Positions 57,707 through 64,000 of a stretch of DNA of 64,000 bases are shown piece by piece. The stretch comes from an uncultured Rikenellaceae bacterium. GTDB lineage: Bacteria > Bacteroidota > Bacteroidia > Bacteroidales > Rikenellaceae. The notes below the pieces were generated by a model that was not told the DNA's origin, did not search any database, and saw nothing but the letters and a program-made list of their open reading frames with translations. A program made the translations under genes and the position numbers. Numbering within the stretch: the first letter of the stretch is position 1; every line of letters starts with the position of its first letter. The stretch is taken from assembly GCA_944321925.1 (NCBI GenBank), contig CALUND010000001.1:1-64000 (forward strand), written 5' to 3'.

Positions 57707-58201
57707 TTACAAAGGATCGTTCGGGAAAAGGGTGCCGGCTTCCTGATAAAGATTCACGATCCGGATCCCTTTTCGATGCGCTTTCCGCAACGTGTGGCGG
57801 GTGCCTCCCGGCGAACCGTCGTAGTAGCAGAGCAACAATTCTCCCTCCTCGACGAGAAGGTCGTTCCGGGCGTGAAAACAGCCCCCTTCGTAACGCTCGG
57901 AGAGGATCCGACATTCATCGGCCGTCGCGAGAATCCGCTCGTAACGCGCTCGGTCGATCTCCGAAAAACGTCGGGCCTGCCCGCGAAACGGCACGAAGGC
58001 TCCCAGCCATACATCGGGATGTCGTGCCCGCAGACGAAGAACCGCTTCGGCAGCCGCCAGATCGAACCCTTCCGCCATCCCCGAAAGGAAACGACGATAA
58101 CCGGCCGCATGGCACGAGGCCAACATTGCGTCGAGTCGATGACGGTTCGTTTCGTCGTCTTTGTAGGTGCGGTGACCGGAAAATGAGACCGTGCGGACCA
58201 T
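57707..58201 (-). CDS. SLOG-superfamily (DUF1273/YpsA-like) protein
   Basis: A 164-residue Rossmann-like protein beginning MVRTVSFSGHRTYKDDE, the SLOG/DUF1273 hallmark (SGHR), with SGMAEGFDLAAAEAVL and the closing YYDGSPGGTRHTLRKA ligand loop. SLOG domains bind nucleotide-derived ligands and recur in stress and defence systems, but the stand-alone YpsA type is mostly uncharacterised. No partner effector gene lies next to it. Confidence 0.85.
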   Translation of the reverse strand: MVRTVSFSGHRTYKDDETNRHRLDAMLASCHAAGYRRFLSGMAEGFDLAAAEAVLRLRARHPDVWLGAFVPFRGQARRFSEIDRARYERILATADECRILSERYEGGCFHARNDLLVEEGELLLCYYDGSPGGTRHTLRKAHRKGIRIVNLYQEAGTLFPNDPL

Positions 58202-58277
58202 TTCAGAAAGAGCATCTTGGTTGTAGCGGCGAAGTTAACGATAAAATCTCGTCATGCGCCTGTTTTTTGGAACTGAA

Positions 58278-58311
58278 TTTGCACAGAATCAGAGATATTT
58301 TTTTAAATTTG
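58278..58311 (+). promoter_or_regulatory. Promoter of the YtxH/holin-like trio
   Basis: TTTG at 58278-58281, 22-base spacer, TAAATTTG at 58304-58311. Confidence 0.7.
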
Positions 58312-58335
58312 TATTAACCATAAAAAAGTTGAACG

Positions 58336-58542
58336 ATGAAAAACGTAGGTTATACGATCGGTGCGTTCCTGGGTGGAGCGTTGATCGGAGCTGCAGTTGC
58401 ACTGCTCATGGCCCCCAAAAGCGGTGAAGAGACCCGCAAAATGATCCGCGAGTTCGTGGATGACGAGGTCGACAAGTACAAGGGAAAGTGCAACAAAATG
58501 ATCAACGAAGTGTCGCGGGAAGCCAAGGAATTGGTAAAATAA
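58336..58542 (+). CDS. YtxH-domain small membrane protein
   Basis: A 68-residue protein with a glycine-rich membrane helix (about 5-27, TIGAFLGGALIGAAVALLM) followed by APKSGEETR, the YtxH signature, and a charged amphipathic helix. YtxH proteins are stress-linked and of unknown mechanism. It is first of three tightly packed genes (11-base gap to the next). Confidence 0.85.
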   Translation: MKNVGYTIGAFLGGALIGAAVALLMAPKSGEETRKMIREFVDDEVDKYKGKCNKMINEVSREAKELVK

Positions 58543-58553
58543 TTACGTAGGCG

Positions 58554-58940
58554 ATGGAAGAAAAAGAGCAGCCGGGACGCGTGGAACAGCTCGCGAGCGA
58601 TTTGACGGAGTATATCAACTTGCGGTTCAAAGCGCTCAAATTATCAGCGGTCGAACATCTCGCCACGCTGCTCAGCAGCGGGTTCGGCGTGTTGCTCTTC
58701 CTGTTGCTTATCTCCATGACCCTCTTTTTCTTCGCCGTGGCTTTTATTCTTTGGCTGGGCAGCGCGATCGGGTCGTACGTCTGGGCGCTGGTGATCGTAG
58801 GAGCCTTCTTTCTGCTTCTGTCGATCGTGGCGTTCGTCCTGCGCGACCGGGTGATCGTCAATGCTCTTGTCCGCCGTTTCTGCCAAATGTTTTTCGGCTC
58901 CGACCGTTTCCAGCATGATGATGAAGACGAAAATAAGTAA
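58554..58940 (+). CDS. Holin-family-like (DUF1469) membrane protein
   Basis: A 128-residue protein with an N-terminal amphipathic helix (about 5-40), two strong membrane helices (about 42-66 and 70-97) and a charged, Asp/Glu-rich tail. It matches the phage_holin_3_6/DUF1469 profile by appearance. No lysin or phage gene is nearby, so a holin role is unlikely. It overlaps the next gene by 20 bases. Confidence 0.8.
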   Translation: MEEKEQPGRVEQLASDLTEYINLRFKALKLSAVEHLATLLSSGFGVLLFLLLISMTLFFFAVAFILWLGSAIGSYVWALVIVGAFFLLLSIVAFVLRDRVIVNALVRRFCQMFFGSDRFQHDDEDENK

Positions 58941-59259
58941 CGACGAACTTGCGGGTATCCGTTCGCTCGACGAGCTGCGGCGCATGCGTCAGCGGATCGA
59001 GTTGCAGACGATGCTCACCGAATATCGTTTCAACGAGGGAATTGCATCGTTTTTCTCGGTGGGACGCATTGTCGGACGTATCGTGCAGCAGACGGAATCG
59101 ATTCGTGCGGCCTTGTCGGGGGCGATGGATATCTATGCGACATTTCTTTCTCTGTTCGATCGTTGGCGTGAGATGCGTTGCGAACGCAAAGGAGAGGCGG
59201 AGAAACAGGATGAGCCTGCGGTGTCGGATTCGGCAGCCGATGGTGTAGCTGGGTTGTAG
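58921..59259 (+). CDS. Small protein of the YtxH/holin-like cluster, unknown function
   Basis: A 112-residue protein that begins inside the end of the holin-like gene; three in-frame ATGs at 58915, 58918 and 58921 are possible. A charged N-terminal helix (about 8-35) is followed by weakly hydrophobic stretches and an acidic C-terminal tail. No signal peptide or family is recognised. Coupling to the two membrane proteins suggests a shared complex. A strong terminator follows about 100 bases later. Confidence 0.7.
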   Translation: MKTKISNDELAGIRSLDELRRMRQRIELQTMLTEYRFNEGIASFFSVGRIVGRIVQQTESIRAALSGAMDIYATFLSLFDRWREMRCERKGEAEKQDEPAVSDSAADGVAGL

Positions 59260-59356
59260 TTATGAATTTTGGCGATTGGCGATCGTGAAAGATTGAATGC
59301 AGGATCTGCCGGGAACAATCGCTCCCATTCGGGAAGGCGGGCGCCGGGAAATGATG

Positions 59357-59385
59357 TGCGACAGGTTGAAAAACAACCTGTCGCA
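59357..59385 (+). terminator. Intrinsic terminator after the YtxH/holin-like trio
   Basis: Twelve-bp stem TGCGACAGGTTG/CAACCTGTCGCA, loop AAAAA, then TTTTTT. Confidence 0.9.
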
Positions 59386-59469
59386 TTTTTTGTCGCGGGC
59401 CGTGTTGTATATGGAGCACGAACGGGCAAAAGAATTGCCTGGTTTCGGATTTTTAAGACAATGAATTGA

Positions 59470-59800
59470 ATGGTTCGTTTCCGATATAAATTAGGGTCTC
59501 GACAGCTCCGACAAAACTGGACCTGTAAAAATGTTTTATCCGGATCCATTCCTCTTGAAATCGGACAATTGCGCACCTTATAAGGCATTATCTTTCAATA
59601 AATCGAGTGGCTCGATGACTGTCGAAATCGGTAATTTGACAACTCTCAAATACTTGGATTTGCGAAACAACAATTTGAACGGTGTGATTCCCAATACGAT
59701 ATTGAATCACCCTCATTTCAATCTTTGGAAATTGACCCCGCAAAACAAAGGTTACGAATTCGATAACTTGCGGTCTATTCTTTCGCGTGTCGATCGGTGA
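59470..59800 (+). pseudogene. Remnant of a leucine-rich-repeat protein, frameshifted
   Basis: In one frame 59470-59580 reads to SGSIPLEIGQLRTL and then stops; from 59582 the next frame continues KALSFNKSSGSM, EIGNLTTLKYLDLRNNNLNG and VIPNTILNHPHF. These are successive LRRs of the plant-like type known in Bacteroidetes lipoproteins. Removing one T at 59581 rejoins them. The fragment lacks a signal peptide and most repeats, has lower GC than its neighbours, and ends in WKLTPQNKGYEFDN, the type of tail seen after such repeats. Confidence 0.75.
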
Positions 59801-60092
59801 GTTCTCTGAGTGAGGGAACAGAACCGAAAGAAAGTACAGGCCAGAAGATCGGAAACGTTCGGCTGCCGTCGTGCAGGCTGGCAGTATCCCTATCCCGAAA
59901 TGGCCCACGACGACGTAAGAAATAGAGCCCTTAGAGCAGTCTTTGCAGGTCTATCGACCGAACGATGTTCCTATGGGTCGCGGAAGATCCTGAATAGATG
60001 CCGGGGGGGGTGAAGAATTGTCGGCCGATACGCAATGCAGATCCGGCCGTTCCTGGTAAAAGACTTGGCCGCAATAGGAAACGATGAAAAAA
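59801..60092. other. Intergenic stretch without recognisable features
   Basis: No gene or clear signal between the LRR remnant and the terminator at 60093; possibly more decayed DNA from the same locus. A run of eight G lies at about 60003-60010. Confidence 0.4.
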
Positions 60093-60124
60093 GAGAGCCT
60101 GCGGACGAATCCTCGCAGGCTCTC
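60093..60124. terminator. Terminator after the GH3 gene
   Basis: Eleven-bp stem GAGAGCCTGCG/CGCAGGCTCTC. On the minus strand it is followed by TTTTTTC, and on the + strand by CTTTTTCTT. Confidence 0.85.
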
Positions 60125-60143
60125 CTTTTTCTTCGGACCGAGG

Positions 60144-62486
60144 TTATTTTTCTCCGATAAACAGGGGGCCTTTCGGCAGAAGAACCCGATTTACCGGCCG
60201 TACGATCTCCTCTTTGACTTTCACTTCACAGCTGTTGGTTTCCGTTTCGGCATCGGATCCGATGATCAGCCGGTAGGTGCCGGGATCGGTGACCCAGGCC
60301 GACAACTCTTCGTCGAAAGAGGCAAGATCCTCACTCTTGACCTTCAGGCTCATGCGAGTCGATTCGCCCGGAGCCAGTATCGGCGTTTTGGCAAATGCCC
60401 GCAGTTCACGCACCGGCTTGTCGAGTTTCCCTTGGGGAGCCTCCGAGTAGAGTTGAATCACTTCGCGCCCGTTGCGAGAGCCTGTATTGGTGACCTGTAC
60501 GGTGACCAGCCAACCGTCATTGGTGCGTTTCGCTTTCATGCGGTCGACGGTAAAGGTCGTGTATCCCAAACCGAAGCCGAAAGGATAGGAGACGGGAACC
60601 TTGCGGGTCGTATAGTAGCGATAACCTACGTAGATGTCTTCGGTGTAGTCGGTCCAGTCGACGTCGGGCACTTCATACACTTTCGTTTTGCGGAAACGGT
60701 AGAAAGAGTCGTTTTGTCCGGTGTTGAGGTTAAGGGCCGGGAAGTTCTGTGCCGGCACATCCTCGTAAGCGATCGGGAAACTCATCGGCAATCGTCCGCT
60801 GGGTTCGCATACACCCGAAATGACATCGGCAATGGCGTTTCCACCCTCCTGTCCCGGCAGCCAGGCCACGAGGATCGCATCCGGGGCCTCTTTCCAGCTG
60901 GCCGTTTCCATTACGCCACCGGTGTTGAGGATCACCGTTACCGGTTTGCCTGCCGCATGGTAAGCTGCCGAGACCTGTTCGATCAGTTGCAGTTCGGACT
61001 CCTTCAGCAGGAAATCTCCGGGAATGTGGCGGTCGGTACCCTCTCCGCAGATACGGCCGATCGTGATGACGGCTGCATCGGCATTCGCAACCGAATGTTG
61101 GATCAGCTCTTCGGCTTGGGGAATCTCTTCCGGACGGATGGGACCGAGGAACCAGCCCCGTTTTTCGTTGATGGGTTTGAGCCGCTCCCGCTCCGCAGCC
61201 ATGTGGGAGGCGTAAGCGGCTGTTATCTCCGGGTCGAGTTCGTAACCGGCGTTCTGCAGGCCGGTCTGAAGGTCGATGACATAGGCCTTGTTCACGTCGC
61301 CGGAGCCTGTTCCGCCTGCGACCAGTTCATAGGAGGCTGTGCCGAAGAGAGCGATACGTCCCTTTTTCAGCGGAAGGGCCTCGTTGTCGTTTTTCAACAA
61401 CACCATGCTCTCGGCCGCAGCCCGCCGGCTGATCTCGGCATGGGCCTGCAGTTTGGGATCGGCTTCGGAATCGGGCGCAAAAAAGTGGGGCGAATTGACG
61501 ATCAGTTGAAGAACCCGTTTGACGCTGCGATTTACAGCCTCTTCGGAGAGTTTCCCCGTTTGCAGAGCCTCCAGGATGGCATCGTAACGGTCGCGGCTTC
61601 CGGGTTGGATCATGTCGTTGCCGGCGGCGATCTGGGCCGGCGAGTCGAGTCCTCCACCCCAATCGGTCATCACGGCGCCTCGGAAGCCCCACTCATCCCG
61701 CAGGATGGTTTCGAGCAGTTCCGGATTCTCCGAGGTGTAGACGCCGTTGAGGTAGTTGTAGGAGGTCATGACCGTTTTGGGCTGTGCTTCGCGGACGGCG
61801 ATCTCGAAACACTTCAGGTAGATTTCGCGCAGGGCGCGCGGCGAGACCCGGGAGTCGTTCGACAGGCGGTTGATCTCCTGATTGTTGGCGGCAAAGTGTT
61901 TGACAGAAGTTCCGGTGCCTGTTCCCTGCACTCCCTGGATGAAGGCAGCAGCCAGACGGCCGCAAAGCAGCGGATCTTCGGAAAAGTACTCGAAATTTCG
62001 GCCGCATAAAGGGTTGCGTTGGATGTTCATGCCCGGAGCGAGAATGACATCCACGCCGTAAGCGAGCGCCTCTTCACCCATGGCCTGCCCGACCTCCTTG
62101 AGCAGTTCTTCGTTCCAGGAGGAGGCGAGCATCGTGGTGATGGGGAATCCTGTGCAGTAATAGGTGGCGGAGTCGTTCGGGCGATGCGGGGAGATGCGTA
62201 CGCCGGCGGGGCCGTCAGCCAGTACGATGGCCGGAATACCGAGTCGTTCGATCGGATAGGTAGTTCCGGCCGCTCCCGGAACGAGCCCTCGGGCAAAAGC
62301 GGTCCAACCGGCTGCTTCGCCTTCGTCGGCCATGGAGGTCCCGATCAGGAGGCGAACCTTCTCTTCGGGTGTCATGGCCTGAACGATTTGATCGATGTTG
62401 TCGGCCGTGAGTCGCAGCGGTTCGTCTGCCCATCCGGGCAGAGCGGCCAATGCGGTAAAGGCTAAAATGCAGAGCGATTTCTTCAT
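60144..62486 (-). CDS. Secreted glycoside hydrolase family 3 enzyme (beta-glucosidase-like)
   Basis: A 780-residue GH3 enzyme with a signal peptide (1-20). The N-terminal TIM barrel (about 30-330) has the nucleophile Asp275 in MTDWGG and the substrate-binding KHFAANNQE (196-204). A GH3 C-terminal sandwich (about 365-600) and a fibronectin-III-like domain (about 660-735, NTGSRNGREVIQLY) follow. It likely releases glucose, xylose or related sugars from plant or host glycans. It is monocistronic, with no SusC/SusD pair nearby. The ATG at 62486 gives the signal peptide. Confidence 0.92.
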   Translation of the reverse strand: MKKSLCILAFTALAALPGWADEPLRLTADNIDQIVQAMTPEEKVRLLIGTSMADEGEAAGWTAFARGLVPGAAGTTYPIERLGIPAIVLADGPAGVRISPHRPNDSATYYCTGFPITTMLASSWNEELLKEVGQAMGEEALAYGVDVILAPGMNIQRNPLCGRNFEYFSEDPLLCGRLAAAFIQGVQGTGTGTSVKHFAANNQEINRLSNDSRVSPRALREIYLKCFEIAVREAQPKTVMTSYNYLNGVYTSENPELLETILRDEWGFRGAVMTDWGGGLDSPAQIAAGNDMIQPGSRDRYDAILEALQTGKLSEEAVNRSVKRVLQLIVNSPHFFAPDSEADPKLQAHAEISRRAAAESMVLLKNDNEALPLKKGRIALFGTASYELVAGGTGSGDVNKAYVIDLQTGLQNAGYELDPEITAAYASHMAAERERLKPINEKRGWFLGPIRPEEIPQAEELIQHSVANADAAVITIGRICGEGTDRHIPGDFLLKESELQLIEQVSAAYHAAGKPVTVILNTGGVMETASWKEAPDAILVAWLPGQEGGNAIADVISGVCEPSGRLPMSFPIAYEDVPAQNFPALNLNTGQNDSFYRFRKTKVYEVPDVDWTDYTEDIYVGYRYYTTRKVPVSYPFGFGLGYTTFTVDRMKAKRTNDGWLVTVQVTNTGSRNGREVIQLYSEAPQGKLDKPVRELRAFAKTPILAPGESTRMSLKVKSEDLASFDEELSAWVTDPGTYRLIIGSDAETETNSCEVKVKEEIVRPVNRVLLPKGPLFIGEK

Positions 62487-62524
62487 GGCGTAAAAATTCA
62501 TTTGAGGCAAGATTTAATCGGTCA

Positions 62525-62555
62525 CAAAGATAGAATTTGATCGGACAACACCAAA
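62525..62555 (-). promoter_or_regulatory. Promoter of the GH3 gene
   Basis: TATCTTTG at 62525-62532 and TTTG at 62552-62555 on the minus strand, 19-base spacer. Confidence 0.72.
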
Positions 62556-62702
62556 CGGATCGCATCCGGATTCATGCGAAATGCGAAAAAAGCTGCGGGC
62601 GCAGCGACTCTGTTCGGAATTTCGGGGCTATGATGCGATGCATGACGGAATGTCTGCCGGCATTCGAGGCTCTTCAGGTCTTTCGGGCGTTGCATGGTCC
62701 GG

Positions 62703-63284
62703 TCAGAGCAGCCCTGCTTCGTAGAGCAGAATGAGCTGTTCGACCTCCCGATCGCGCACCTCCCGGTCGTATTCGTCTTTGAGATTCTGACCGAAAATGC
62801 GGGCGATGCCCTGCCAGAATCCTGCAACGAACCCGCCTCGGAACTCCTTGACAATCTGGTAGGTGGTAATCTCCGTCTCACGATCGATCAGGCGGATCAG
62901 GAGTTTGCCCTGGGAGCGTGTCATGTGTTTCAGCACCGGGGTATACTCCTCTTTCACCTCGCGTTCGATGGAGCGGGTATAGGCCCGTTGCTCTTTGCGG
63001 GTGGGGAGTTTCATCAGCTCCTCTTCGAGGTTGTGCATCTTGGCTTTGGCTGTCTGGGCGATCGGGTAGACGATTTTCAGATCGCGGATCAGTTTGTTCC
63101 ATTTGCGCAGGTCGGCCGGACGTCGGAAACAGTAGACAGGACGCATCCTCACCACGGGAACCGTATCGCCTGCCGCATCGATTTCGTAGCCGTAACGCGC
63201 GGGGGTGTAGGTTCGTACGGTTTGGGCCGAAAGACCCGCATGTGCGAACAGGCAAACGACAGCTATGACGAGTATTCTTTTCAT
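62703..63284 (-). CDS. DUF4294 exported protein
   Basis: A 193-residue protein with a signal peptide (MKRILVIAVVCLFAHAGLSAQ) and the DUF4294 body conserved in Bacteroidetes: DTVPVVRMRPVYCF, then a long basic helical region (about 65-130) and RGGFVAGFWQGIARIFG, which may contact the membrane. Function unknown. The ATG at 63284 is preferred to the upstream frame extension because of the signal peptide. Confidence 0.8.
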   Translation of the reverse strand: MKRILVIAVVCLFAHAGLSAQTVRTYTPARYGYEIDAAGDTVPVVRMRPVYCFRRPADLRKWNKLIRDLKIVYPIAQTAKAKMHNLEEELMKLPTRKEQRAYTRSIEREVKEEYTPVLKHMTRSQGKLLIRLIDRETEITTYQIVKEFRGGFVAGFWQGIARIFGQNLKDEYDREVRDREVEQLILLYEAGLL

Positions 63285-63348
63285 CCGAAGAGTTCCCTTT
63301 CGATCGGTCGGCGGAGTGTCGCAACTGCCGGAAGAATGGCTTCGCCCC

Positions 63349-63379
63349 TTGCAACTCCACTCGCCATGTGTTACCTTTG
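63349..63379 (+). promoter_or_regulatory. Promoter of the thioesterase gene
   Basis: TTG at 63349-63351, 20-base spacer, TACCTTTG at 63372-63379; the predicted leader is about 70 bases. Confidence 0.65.
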
Positions 63380-63387
63380 TCTGCAAA

Positions 63388-63395
63388 CAAAGATA
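63388..63395 (-). promoter_or_regulatory. -7 element of the DUF4294 gene
   Basis: TATCTTTG on the minus strand, only 8 bases from the opposing + strand -7 element. Confidence 0.6.
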
Positions 63396-63455
63396 GTTTT
63401 TATTCTGTAAACGTCCTACGAAAAGGCGTTATTGTCTGACTGAAATCGAGATCGA

Positions 63456-63830
63456 ATGGTTGAAAAAGGGTTGAAAGGGGTGAGCTCCCTGCAGGTGGAG
63501 GCGCACCATACCGCAAAGGTGATGGGATCGGGCGACATGGAGGTATTCGCCACACCGGCCATGGTGGCCCTGATGGAGAATGCTGCAATGCGGGCTGTAG
63601 CATCGGAGCTGCCGGAGGGATCCTCGACGGTGGGGGCTTCGATCGAAGTCTCGCATATTCGTCCTACGGCACTCGGAGACGAGGTGACCGCCACGGCTGA
63701 ACTCATCGAAACGGAAGGGCGAAAATTGACCTTCCGCGTGGAGGCGTCGGATCGTGCGGGAGTGATCGGCAACGGAACACATATCCGGTATGTGGTCGAT
63801 CGGGAGCGCTTTCTGGCAAAACTTCGTTGA
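63456..63830 (+). CDS. FlK-like hotdog-fold thioesterase
   Basis: A 124-residue hotdog protein resembling the fluoroacetyl-CoA thioesterase (FlK) group. The conserved order is MEVFATPAMVALMENAA (28-44), GSSTVGASIEVSHIRPTALGDEVTATAEL (split by the central strands) and a C-terminal HIRYVVDRERF. The Thr/Glu/His trio of FlK appears as Thr33, Glu41 and His67. It should hydrolyse a small acyl-CoA; the natural substrate in non-producers is unknown. Confidence 0.85.
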   Translation: MVEKGLKGVSSLQVEAHHTAKVMGSGDMEVFATPAMVALMENAAMRAVASELPEGSSTVGASIEVSHIRPTALGDEVTATAELIETEGRKLTFRVEASDRAGVIGNGTHIRYVVDRERFLAKLR

Positions 63831-63969
63831 AGACATCGGGTTGCAGTCCCGGTCGATTTTTGTTCGGACTTCGGAGTATTCCCGCTTCGGAACGGTTTGT
63901 TATTGGATGAGAGGAGGCGATGAAACGATGTTTTTTCCCTCTTTTTAAAACTATTTAAAAATTAGTTCG

Positions 63970-63977
63970 TATCTTTG
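63970..63977 (+). promoter_or_regulatory. -7 element for a gene beyond the window
   Basis: TATCTTTG 23 bases before the right edge, preceded by an AT-rich stretch. It likely serves a + strand gene starting outside the window. Confidence 0.5.
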
Positions 63978-64000
63978 GGCTGATTTTCGATAGAAAAGGT

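Overview
The window is a chromosomal segment of a Bacteroidales bacterium. The main evidence is the promoter code: about two dozen genes and tRNAs are preceded by the Bacteroidetes -7 element TAnnTTTG, often with TTTG or TTG 19-22 bases upstream, and there is little Shine-Dalgarno signal. Gene content agrees (DUF5606, DUF4294, a TamB homologue next to tsaD, MurA with Asp in place of the catalytic Cys, short CstA, LRR remnants). Coding DNA looks GC-rich for the phylum, which would fit an Alistipes-like member of Rikenellaceae; that genus-level guess is inference. Most of the window is ordinary housekeeping and envelope DNA, with no prophage, CRISPR array or large genomic island.

Layout. 1-1100: edge of an IS481-type transposase, a long pyrimidine-rich tract, tRNA-Ala and tRNA-Thr, then two tandem 74-bp promoter/hairpin units that read into a secreted nucleoside hydrolase. 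2.2-5.8 kb: short cstA, a TPR-like protein and a YhcC-type radical SAM protein packed together, then DUF5606. 6.0-10.2 kb: tRNA-Met, murA, a secreted S41 peptidase and a secreted esterase. 10.4-20.3 kb: tsaD diverges from a long operon of tamB, exbB, exbD, a TonB/TolA-like transducer, a DUF1573 protein, an amidohydrolase and a GNAT. 20.4-29.4 kb, minus strand: clpB, a biotin-carrying carboxyltransferase, era, lpdA, a C69 dipeptidase. 29.6-34.9 kb: YggS, a dihydroorotate-dehydrogenase-like protein, a C39-peptidase ABC exporter with a tiny membrane partner, YjbQ. 35.1-41.9 kb: a tripartite RND efflux operon continuing into lpxA. 42.2-49.8 kb: single-domain alkyltransferase plus DUF5131, GNAT, NUDIX, the proCBA operon, enolase, guanine deaminase. 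50-56.8 kb: asd, penicillin-binding protein 1A, a 951-residue predicted metallopeptidase/propeller/beta-barrel protein, and a SUI1/YciH factor. 57-64 kb: a lipoprotein, a SLOG protein, a YtxH/holin-like membrane trio, an LRR pseudogene, a GH3 glycosidase, DUF4294 and a hotdog thioesterase.

Functionally the window is rich in envelope biology: peptidoglycan (MurA, PBP1A), lipid A (LpxA), outer-membrane assembly (TamB with a proton-driven ExbB/ExbD/TonB set), RND efflux, and secreted or surface hydrolases. Proline synthesis (proCBA), aspartate-family synthesis (asd) and central metabolism (eno, lpdA, biotin carboxyltransferase) make up most of the rest. The least described items are the 951-residue surface metallopeptidase, the C39 exporter with its miniature partner and no visible peptide substrate, and the TamB operon with its own energy-transducing complex.
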